In this document: piece after piece, positions 57,805 to 64,000 of the stretch
How the letters are laid out: the number at the start of each line of letters is the position of its first letter
Numbering within the stretch: position 1 is the first letter of the stretch
Origin: Arthrobacter psychrochitiniphilus
Lineage (GTDB): Bacteria > Actinomycetota > Actinomycetes > Actinomycetales > Micrococcaceae
Length of the DNA: 64,000 bases
NCBI RefSeq assembly: GCF_003185915.1
Contig: NZ_QHLZ01000008.1
Coordinates: 62,001 to 126,000, forward strand
Reading direction: 5' to 3'
Notes under the pieces: generated by a model
The model's database searches: none
What the model saw: the letters and a program-made list of their open reading frames with translations, nothing else
What the model was told of the DNA's origin: nothing
Translations under genes and position numbers: made by a program

Positions 57805-58263
57805 TCAGTCAATAACCATTTGTGGGCGCGGGTCAGGAAGTCTAGATTCCAGCCAGTTGATCAGCTGCGCGAGTTTGGCCAAGGTTGCGTTGTCTATACC
57901 TTCGTCGGCATGGATGACGCGATGCCAGCGGCCGTAGGCGGCCGTAATGGAATAGCTAAATCCGTCGTAGTACATTGGACCGGATTTGTCCTCCGTGAGC
58001 CCAAAGAAATCGACTTTACTGAGCCAGTGCTTTACGGTTGCCAGCAATGCCGCCGCACTTCTTGAATTCCACCACTAGTTCGGTATCCATGGGCGGGAAG
58101 CAATTTCCACTTGCTGGACTTTACCGCCAGGCCCTACAAAATACGGTGATGTTCCGCGCAAAGACACCAAATAGCCCACTTCGCCTTTGGTGCCATGACT
58201 GCCGGATGTTCCTGTGATGACATGACAGCCACCTAGAGAAGATGACTCACACGCAAGTAGGGC
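57805..58263 (-). pseudogene. Gene of unknown function interrupted by an amber codon
   Basis: One frame is open from 58263 to a stop at 57805 except for a single TAG at 58075-58077. Upstream of the TAG it reads GTSGSHGTKGEVGYLVSLRG, YFVGPGGKVQQVEIASRPW; downstream WWNSRSAAALLATVKHWLSKVD, MYYDGFSYSITAAYGRWHRVIHADEG and LINWLESRLPDPRPQM. Both halves have protein-like composition in the same phase, which argues for one gene with a nonsense mutation. The upstream edge has LLAC, which might be a lipobox remnant. Family unknown. Confidence 0.5.
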
Positions 58264-58322
58264 TCATTGTAGGCAACAAGAAGACGGTACGCCATGATCA
58301 AGGTGTGCTTGAGGTGCCGCCG

Positions 58323-58427
58323 CTAGTGATGGAAATTTTTGTACGCACCATGGGTGGCGATCAATCCCATGATGACAGTGATGATGACGATGCATCCGAT
58401 GACAATGGCTAGTCCCCACATGCTCAT
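58323..58427 (-). CDS. 34-residue single-helix membrane peptide
   Basis: An ATG at 58427 with GAGGAGC eight bases upstream starts a 34-codon frame: MSMWGLAIVIGC, a hydrophobic stretch (IVIITVIMGLIA) and a polar tail THGAYKNFHH. This is one transmembrane helix with a short C-terminal end. The strong ribosome-binding site and the even hydrophobicity suggest a real small protein. It lies about 60 bp upstream of the amber-interrupted gene on the same strand. Function unknown. Confidence 0.5.
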   Translation of the reverse strand: MSMWGLAIVIGCIVIITVIMGLIATHGAYKNFHH

Positions 58428-58598
58428 TTAGCTCAGCTCCTCGGTTCGACGGCGGCTAGGTGGCGAATGTTCAAGGCACAAATCCTTGTTCGCCTGCTTC
58501 CATCATGCACCCACTCCCCCAATGTCTCTAGTGCCACCGGAAGTAAGGAGCCATCAGGCGGGCGTTCTGCGCAAAGCGGCCCGTGTAAGACTTGAGCC

Positions 58599-59021
58599 AT
58601 GGACTTGATGGTTTCGCCCACGCTCACCATTCCCGCGGTGGAGCTTGGCTGGCGTTTTTCACGCTCCTCGGGACCCGGTGGCCAGCATGTGAATACCTCC
58701 GACTCCCGGGTGGAGCTGCTGTGGAATATTGATGAATCATTGGCGATCTCCGAGGAACAGCGAATGGTTCTGCTGGCCCGGCTGGAACGCCGGCTGGTGA
58801 GCGGGGTGGTCACCGTGACCGCGCACGAGCAACGTTCGCAGCTTCGGAACCGGGAAGTTGCGCTGGTAAAGCTGGGTGTACTTGTTGCCGCGGCGCTGGC
58901 TCCTCCGCCCGCGTCACGCCGGCCCACCAAGCCCAGCCGTGGCTCAAAGCGGCGGCACCAGGCGGCAAAGCAGCAGCGCTCTACAACGAAACAATTGCGC
59001 AAGCGCCCGCCCTCGGATTGA
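58599..59021 (+). CDS. arfB: Alternative ribosome-rescue factor ArfB (peptidyl-tRNA hydrolase)
   Basis: A 140-residue protein with the class I release-factor GGQ motif in RSSGPGGQHVNTSDSRVEL, near residue 25, and a C-terminal basic tail (RRPTKPSRGSKRRHQAAKQQRSTTKQLRKR) that would enter the empty mRNA channel of stalled ribosomes. No codon-recognition domain. It frees ribosomes on non-stop messages. Followed by a nucleotidyltransferase gene 19 bp later. Confidence 0.94.
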   Translation: MDLMVSPTLTIPAVELGWRFSRSSGPGGQHVNTSDSRVELLWNIDESLAISEEQRMVLLARLERRLVSGVVTVTAHEQRSQLRNREVALVKLGVLVAAALAPPPASRRPTKPSRGSKRRHQAAKQQRSTTKQLRKRPPSD

Positions 59022-59040
59022 GCACAGCTAGAGTTGGCCC

Positions 59041-59829
59041 ATGGCTGAGATTTCTCCCAGAGGAGGCACCACGGCGGTGCTGCTAGCGGCAGGCGCCGGA
59101 ACCCGCCTAGGGCTGGGCCCGAAGGCGCTGTTGCCCTTTTGCGGCACCACCTTGGTGGCGCATGCCGCTGGCGAATTGTTGCGCGGTGGCTGCTCACAGG
59201 TGATCGTGGTCATTGGGGCCGGTGCGGATACAGTCCGGCAAACATCGCTACCATCGGGGTGCACAGTAGTGGTGAATCCTCGCTGGGCCGAAGGCATGGG
59301 CACCTCCTTTGCCGTGGGCGTCCGCTGCGCGTTGGACCCTGGCTTCGCGCTGGATCTTGACGTCGCGCCGGACACCAGTGCCGCCGTCGAGCCTGAACAT
59401 GGGGTTCCCGGACCGGCGGCCGGCCAAGGTCAGGCGGCCGGCCAAGAGGTAGATCCTGCGGAGGAACGGGCTCCTGAGCAGGTGCTGGTGGCGCTTGTGG
59501 ATCAGCCCGGTATGACTGCCCGGCTCGTGGCCCGGCTCATTGCGGCCCACCTCCCTGGACGGATCACTGCAGCTGGATACCGCTCCGAGTACGGGGTTCG
59601 CCCCGGCAGTAGTGACGAACCCAGCGCACTGCGCCGCGGCAACCCCGTCCTTTTCTCTCCCCGGCACGCCGGGCTGGCCGCACGCTCGGCAAGCGGCGAT
59701 GCCGGGGCCCGGCACTATCTGCGTATTCATGCCGACGCCACAGACCTCGTGGACTGCTCAGATCTCAGTGACGGCGCCGATCTGGATACCCCCGAACAAC
59801 TTCATCTGTTGGAGCGGCCCACACCCTGA
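59041..59829 (+). CDS. MobA-like/MocA-type nucleotidyltransferase (molybdenum cofactor cytidylyl- or guanylyltransferase family)
   Basis: A 262-residue NTP_transf_3 protein: AVLLAAGAGTRLGLGPKALLPFCGTTLV (GxGxRxxGxxK loop), RWAEGMGTSFAVGV, and LVALVDQPGM (metal-binding Asp). A low-complexity Ala/Glu/Pro insert at about residues 120-150 (GQGQAAGQEVDPAEERAP) is unusual. In CO-dehydrogenase/xanthine-dehydrogenase type clusters this family makes the dinucleotide form of the molybdopterin cofactor; the MoxR, VWA and XdhC genes downstream support that role. Confidence 0.85.
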   Translation: MAEISPRGGTTAVLLAAGAGTRLGLGPKALLPFCGTTLVAHAAGELLRGGCSQVIVVIGAGADTVRQTSLPSGCTVVVNPRWAEGMGTSFAVGVRCALDPGFALDLDVAPDTSAAVEPEHGVPGPAAGQGQAAGQEVDPAEERAPEQVLVALVDQPGMTARLVARLIAAHLPGRITAAGYRSEYGVRPGSSDEPSALRRGNPVLFSPRHAGLAARSASGDAGARHYLRIHADATDLVDCSDLSDGADLDTPEQLHLLERPTP

Positions 59830-59913
59830 CGCCGCAACCGCACAGTCGTCCGGGAATAGCCGGTGCGGTGCCTGTGTTGTGGCAGGGGCAGCTTATCAAC
59901 GAAATTTTTGGAG

Positions 59914-60987
59914 ATGTCCTTGAACCTGTTTTCACCCGTCACCCTCGGCAACCTTGAACTCCCCAACCGAGTGGTCATGGCCCCGCTCACGCGCTCCCGC
60001 TCCGGCGAGGACGGCGTGCCCGGGGACATTGTGGTTGAGTATTACCGTCAACGAGCGACCATGGGGCTGCTGACCAGCGAGGGCGTCTACCCCAGCTTCG
60101 CCGGACAGGCGTTTGCGCGCCAGCCCGGGCTGGTCACCGAGGCGCACATCGAGGGCTGGCAGCGGGTAACTGATGCCGTGCATGCCGACGGCGGGCGGAT
60201 CATCGCCCAGGTCATGCACTCCGGGCGCGTCACCCATCCGGACATCAACGGCGGGCATCAGGTGGTTGCCCCCAGCGCCATTGCGATCGACGGCGTGGCC
60301 CGGACCAAGAATGGCAAGTCACCCTTCCCGATACCCCACGGTTTGGCAGGCGATGAACTCGCCGGCATGATCGAGGAGTTTGTGCAGGCCTCCCGCAACG
60401 CCATGACCGCAGGCTTTGACGGCGCCGAACTTCACGGCGCCAATGGGTACCTGCTGCACGAGTTCCTGTCCCCCGCGTCCAATCAGCGAAGCGATGGTTA
60501 TGGCGGCAGCGCTGAGAACCGTGCCCGCTTTGTCATTGAGGCGGTGACTGCGGTCGCCGAGGCCATTGGTGCCGAGAATACCTGGTTGCGTATCTCCCCC
60601 GAGCACAATATTCAGGACGCCTTGGAAACGGACGCGGCAGAAACCCTGGCAACGTACACGGCCCTGGTGGACGGTATTGCGCCCCTGGGCCTGGCCGGAC
60701 TGAGCATTTTGCACAAGGAACCCTCCGGACACCTGGTCCAGAGATTGCGCACCCGGTTTGGCGGGCCTGTCCTGCTGAACACCGGCTTTTCCACCATCAC
60801 CACCTTGGCCGACGCCCAGGCCATGGCTTCTATTGCGGACGCCGTGGTGGTAGGGCGCCCGGCGCTGGCCAATCCTGACCTGATCCGCCGCTGGTCCGAG
60901 GGTCTGCCGCTGAACGAACCCGATGCGCGCACCTTCTACACCGAGGGCGCGGCCGGGTACACCGACTACCCGTTCTGGGCGAACTAG
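59914..60987 (+). CDS. Old yellow enzyme (NemA/alkene reductase type)
   Basis: A 357-residue FMN enzyme of the classical OYE class: LFSPVTLGNLELPNRVVMAPLTRSR, then LHGANGYLLHEFLSPASNQRSDGYGGS with the His/Asn pair (HGAN) instead of the His/His of YqjM. It reduces enones, nitroesters or N-ethylmaleimide. The ATG at 59914 has TTGGAG immediately before it; TTG at 59920 with GGAG six bases upstream may be the true start. Second OYE of this window. Confidence 0.93.
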   Translation: MSLNLFSPVTLGNLELPNRVVMAPLTRSRSGEDGVPGDIVVEYYRQRATMGLLTSEGVYPSFAGQAFARQPGLVTEAHIEGWQRVTDAVHADGGRIIAQVMHSGRVTHPDINGGHQVVAPSAIAIDGVARTKNGKSPFPIPHGLAGDELAGMIEEFVQASRNAMTAGFDGAELHGANGYLLHEFLSPASNQRSDGYGGSAENRARFVIEAVTAVAEAIGAENTWLRISPEHNIQDALETDAAETLATYTALVDGIAPLGLAGLSILHKEPSGHLVQRLRTRFGGPVLLNTGFSTITTLADAQAMASIADAVVVGRPALANPDLIRRWSEGLPLNEPDARTFYTEGAAGYTDYPFWAN

Positions 60988-61204
60988 CGAGGCCTTGAGG
61001 TTCCGCGCTTCAAATCCGGTTCATGAGGTTCGTTCTTGAGCCCGGTCCATGAAGCTCGGCTCCGGGAGGCCCGACGCCGGGAGGTCGCCTTCCTTTTACG
61101 GGCGGCCTCCCGCTGGTCTGCTGGAGTGCTCGGGTCTGCGGGAGCGTTGGCCAAAAACCCACCGTTTCTGCGGGAGCGTTGACTTGGGGTTCTATGCTGG
61201 TGCC

Positions 61205-62104
61205 ATGACTTCCACGTCCATCACCTCGGCCGCCGCGCTGGCCGCACTCTTAGCCGAAACCGGGTACTTGGCCGATGAGGGCCTGGCCACCATCGGCTAC
61301 CTGGCCTTGGCCATGGAACGGCCCCTGCTGCTGGAGGGCGAACCCGGCACTGGCAAAACCGCGCTAGCGGAGGCCCTCGCCCAGGCATTGAACATCCCGC
61401 TGATCCGGCTCCAATGCTATGAAGGCATCGACGCCTCCCAGGCGCTCTATGACTGGGATTTCACCGCCCAGATCCTGCACCTGCGCAGCGTGGAGGCAGG
61501 AAGTGACAGGGCCCCCGGCGCCAACAGCCTGCGCACAGCGGAACTGGAAAACTCGCTCTACGATGAACGCTTCCTACTGGCCCGGCCAGTATTGAAAGCG
61601 CTGCAGCAAAGCCCGGCCGTGCTGCTGATCGATGAAATTGACCGTGCCGACGACGAATTTGAGGCGTTCCTTCTCGAAGTCCTCTCCACCTACCAGGTTT
61701 CCATTCCCGAATTTGGCACGGTCAAGGCCGCAACACCGCCCATCGTGGTGCTGACCTCCAACCGGACCCGGGACCTCCATGATGCGCTCAAACGCCGCTG
61801 CCTGTACCACTGGATCGATCACCCGGGGCTGGCCCGCGAGGTGGAGATTGTGCGCACCAGACTCCCACAGGTTCCGCCACCGCTGGCCGAACAAGTGGTC
61901 CGTGCCGTGCAGCAAATTCGGGTCACCGAGAACATCATGAAGCCTCCGGGCGTGGCCGAAACACTCGATTGGGCGCGTGCCCTTCACCTTCTAGGCAGCC
62001 CCGAACTGGACCTGGCCTCCGCCGCAGCCAGTATCGGCGCCTTGTGCAAGTACCGTGAGGACACCGAACGGGTCTCCGCCGCCCTGGCCCGGATGCTGGG
62101 TTGA
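61205..62104 (+). CDS. MoxR-type AAA+ ATPase (CoxD-like)
   Basis: A 299-residue AAA+ ATPase: Walker A EGEPGTGKTALAE, Walker B LLIDEIDRADDEFEAFLLEVLS, sensor 1 TSNRTRDLHDALKRRC and C-terminal AAA lid. In CO-dehydrogenase (CoxD) and related operons a MoxR protein acts with a VWA protein in inserting or sulfurating the molybdenum centre. The VWA gene starts 3 bp after its stop. The ATG at 61205 sits just before the conserved region; the longer frame upstream was rejected. Confidence 0.92.
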   Translation: MTSTSITSAAALAALLAETGYLADEGLATIGYLALAMERPLLLEGEPGTGKTALAEALAQALNIPLIRLQCYEGIDASQALYDWDFTAQILHLRSVEAGSDRAPGANSLRTAELENSLYDERFLLARPVLKALQQSPAVLLIDEIDRADDEFEAFLLEVLSTYQVSIPEFGTVKAATPPIVVLTSNRTRDLHDALKRRCLYHWIDHPGLAREVEIVRTRLPQVPPPLAEQVVRAVQQIRVTENIMKPPGVAETLDWARALHLLGSPELDLASAAASIGALCKYREDTERVSAALARMLG

Positions 62105-62107
62105 ACC

Positions 62108-63265
62108 ATGGCGCAGGCGGAACCGCGGTCAAAGCGGCAGCAAAGCGGTGCGGGGCTCAACGCCACCGCCCATTCGGCCGAGGAAATCCTGCTGGCCTTC
62201 GCCGCGGCCCTGCGCGCTGCCGGGGTGAAAGTCACCGCTGACCGCTCACGCAGCTTTCTCGAGGCCGTGTCCAGACTCTCGTTAGAGAACCGGGCGGAGG
62301 TTTTTTGGGCTGGCCGGGCCACACTGTGCGCCGCACCGGAGGATCTGGAGCGCTACCAGCGCACTTTTGAGGCCTGGTTTGCCCCGGGCCATGCTCCCGC
62401 CACCCACCAAGCGGGCGCTCCCACCACCGTGAGGGCTGCCTCTCTGACGGACGAGGGCGCAAGCGGCGGCGAAGAAACCGCCGAGGAGGCGTTGCGGGCG
62501 GTGGCCAGCCGGCGGGAACTGCTGCGGCACCGGGATATTCCAACGCTTGATCCGGCCGAACGTGCCCTGCTGCAGCGGATGTTCACCGAACTGGCCGTGA
62601 CGTTGCCAGCGCAGCGCTCCCGGCGCCTTCACCCGGACCGGCATGGGCGCATCGATAGGGTGCGGACCCTGCGGGACCAGCTGCGCCGCGCTGGAGAACC
62701 GGGTCCGCTGCGCCGGTCCAAGGCACCGCCCAAACCACGCAACGTGGTGTGGTTGGTGGATGTTTCCGGTTCCATGGCCCCCTACGCGGACAGCCTGTTG
62801 CGACTGGCACACCGCGTCCTCCAGTGCGGTCCGCGCCAAGTGGAGGTATTTACCCTAGGCACCCGGCTGACACGGGTGACCGCTGCCCTACGGATCCCCG
62901 ACCCCGACGACGCGCTGGCGATGGCCGGGCGCACCGTCCCCGACTGGTCTGGAGGCACCCGGCTGGGAGAGGCTTTGCGTGCGTTCAACGATAGGTGGGG
63001 CCAACGCGCGGTGGCCCGGTCCGCCGTCGTAATTGTGGCAAGTGATGGGTGGGAGCGCGGGGACCCCACACTGCTGGCTCACCAAGTGGAACGTCTGCAC
63101 CATGTGGCCCGGTGCATTATCTGGGCCAACCCGCACCGGGGCAAAACCGGTTATGAACCCGTGCAGCAGGGAGTTAAGGCCATCCTGGAGCACGTTGATT
63201 ATTTTATTGGGGGCCATTCGCTGAAAAGCTTCGAGGAGTTGTTGGTTGTGATGGGCAATGCGTGA
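62108..63265 (+). CDS. VWA domain protein (CoxE-like)
   Basis: A 385-residue protein. The N-terminal half is alpha-helical (EILLAFAAALRAAGVKVTADR, RSRRLHPDRHGRIDRVRTLRDQLRRAGEPG). The C-terminal half is a von Willebrand A domain with the MIDAS motif DVSGSMAPYAD and the Thr/Gly of DWSGGTRLGEAL, ending IIWANPHRGKTGYEP and HVDYFIGGHSL. Partner of the upstream MoxR ATPase. Its stop overlaps the start of the XdhC gene by 8 bp. Confidence 0.93.
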   Translation: MAQAEPRSKRQQSGAGLNATAHSAEEILLAFAAALRAAGVKVTADRSRSFLEAVSRLSLENRAEVFWAGRATLCAAPEDLERYQRTFEAWFAPGHAPATHQAGAPTTVRAASLTDEGASGGEETAEEALRAVASRRELLRHRDIPTLDPAERALLQRMFTELAVTLPAQRSRRLHPDRHGRIDRVRTLRDQLRRAGEPGPLRRSKAPPKPRNVVWLVDVSGSMAPYADSLLRLAHRVLQCGPRQVEVFTLGTRLTRVTAALRIPDPDDALAMAGRTVPDWSGGTRLGEALRAFNDRWGQRAVARSAVVIVASDGWERGDPTLLAHQVERLHHVARCIIWANPHRGKTGYEPVQQGVKAILEHVDYFIGGHSLKSFEELLVVMGNA

Positions 63266-64000
63266 AGTGTTGAAGGATTTGATCGACGCCGTTGAGGCCG
63301 GGCACACCGTGGGGCTGGGGACTGTGGTGCGCACTTTCCGCTCGGCGCCCCGTCCCGCGGGTGCGTCCATGATGGTCGACGCCGATGGCCGGGCGGTGGG
63401 TTCGGTCTCGGGCGGCTGCGTGGAGGGCGCTCTCTACGAGTTGGCCACGGGGGTGATTGAGAGTGGCACCCCCAAACTGCAGCGGTACGGTATCACCGAC
63501 AATGACGCCTTCGAGGTGGGGCTGACCTGTGGGGGCATCATTGATGTGTTCGTGGAGGCCGTTTCACTGAAGACCTTCCCGGAACTGCCCGGCGTGGGCG
63601 CTGATGTGGACGCCGATGTTCCCGTTGCGCTGGTGAGCGTGATAGAACACCCAAACCCGGCCTGGCTGGGGCGGCACCTGGTGGTACGACCTGACGGATT
63701 TGAAGGGAGCCTGGGCAGTGACCGCGCCAACCACGCCGTCAGCGATGACGTTATGGGCCTGCTGGCCGCCGGGCGCAACACAACCCTGATGTACGGTCCT
63801 GACGGGGAACGGCGCGGGGACGGCATGCGGGTTTTTGTGGCCAGTTTTGCCCCGCAGCCGCGCATGCTGGTGTTCGGTGCCATTGATTTTGCCGCGGCCG
63901 TCGCCAAACAGGGTAGCTTCTTAGGCTACCGAGTCACCGTGTGTGATGCCCGTGCCGTCTTCGCCACGAAGGCCCGCTTCCCCGTGGCGGATGAGGTGGT
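63258..64000 (+). CDS. XdhC/CoxF-family maturation protein (partial, runs off window)
   Basis: The ATG at 63258 overlaps the VWA stop. Translation to the window end gives ~247 residues: an N-terminal XdhC_CoxI domain (GHTVGLGTVVRTFRSAPRPAG, GSVSGGCVEGALYE, EVGLTCGGIIDVFVE with the GGC/CGG cysteines) and the start of the C-terminal Rossmann domain (RMLVFGAIDFAAAVAKQGSFLGYRVTVCDARA). XdhC binds molybdopterin cofactor and helps its sulfuration before insertion into xanthine or CO dehydrogenases. The remaining ~120 residues lie past base 64000. Confidence 0.92.
   Translation, partial: MREVLKDLIDAVEAGHTVGLGTVVRTFRSAPRPAGASMMVDADGRAVGSVSGGCVEGALYELATGVIESGTPKLQRYGITDNDAFEVGLTCGGIIDVFVEAVSLKTFPELPGVGADVDADVPVALVSVIEHPNPAWLGRHLVVRPDGFEGSLGSDRANHAVSDDVMGLLAAGRNTTLMYGPDGERRGDGMRVFVASFAPQPRMLVFGAIDFAAAVAKQGSFLGYRVTVCDARAVFATKARFPVADEV

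Noticed and set aside
58433..59197. Minus-strand frame opposite arfB
   Set aside because: Covers the GGQ-containing arfB gene in antisense and has no family-like sequence; low-complexity Ser/Thr/Arg composition.

Overview
The window looks like chromosome from a high-GC Gram-positive of the Arthrobacter group (Micrococcaceae). The signs are GC-rich coding sequence, frequent GTG/TTG starts, a DUF222-HNH nuclease, a DUF993 protein, LAxTG-type (sortase E) wall-anchor motifs and a CoxDEF-like molybdoenzyme maturation cluster. This assignment is inferred from gene content, not from a database search.

Layout. 1-870: decayed IS30 and Tn3 transposase pieces next to a truncated PadR-linked gene. 0.9-5.3 kb: PadR with a perfect operator, a membrane protein/GntR/DMT-exporter operon, and a divergent XRE-cupin regulator and methyltransferase. 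5.4-10.2 kb: two pairs of conserved proteins of unknown function, one with a recombination-type ATPase, around a broken MFS pump. 10.2-14.9 kb: a sugar-type catabolic operon (oxidoreductase, DUF993, TIM-barrel isomerase) divergent from a LacI regulator with a perfect palindrome between them. 14.9-20.6 kb: flavin-binding protein, DUF222-HNH protein, AMIN-like secreted protein, heme o synthase, membrane protein, universal stress protein. 20.7-23.8 kb: a graveyard of a Phd-like antitoxin, DUF2785 protein, GNAT acetyltransferase, IS1595 transposase and an Stv-like adhesin/toxin domain. 23.9-26.5 kb: DinB, a RelBE-like pair, a stand-alone Clp-N protein and a small protein.

27.2-45.2 kb is mostly housekeeping and surface functions: class A penicillin-binding protein, a paiB/MocR deletion scar, YciO-like protein, a wall-anchored GH20 hexosaminidase, Dps+SDR, HrpB helicase, ABM protein, MBL hydrolase, a dehydratase pseudogene, flotillin, YqeY protein, old yellow enzyme, YdjM-like membrane protein and TrpF. 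45.3-53.8 kb is the most coherent functional unit: ROK regulator, ABC importer of the sulfonate/sulfate-ester type, sulfatase, and a second very large wall-anchored GH20 hexosaminidase. Together they suggest capture and desulfation of sulfated aminosugars or another sulfate ester. 54-58.4 kb: DoxX, FMN reductase, amino-acid permease, a nonsense-interrupted gene and a 34-residue membrane peptide. 58.6-64 kb: ArfB, MobA-like nucleotidyltransferase, an OYE, MoxR ATPase, VWA protein and XdhC (cut by the window edge), i.e. accessory genes for a molybdenum hydroxylase.

A recurrent theme is gene decay by internal deletion and nonsense mutation rather than by fresh insertion: at least ten remnants are scattered among intact operons.
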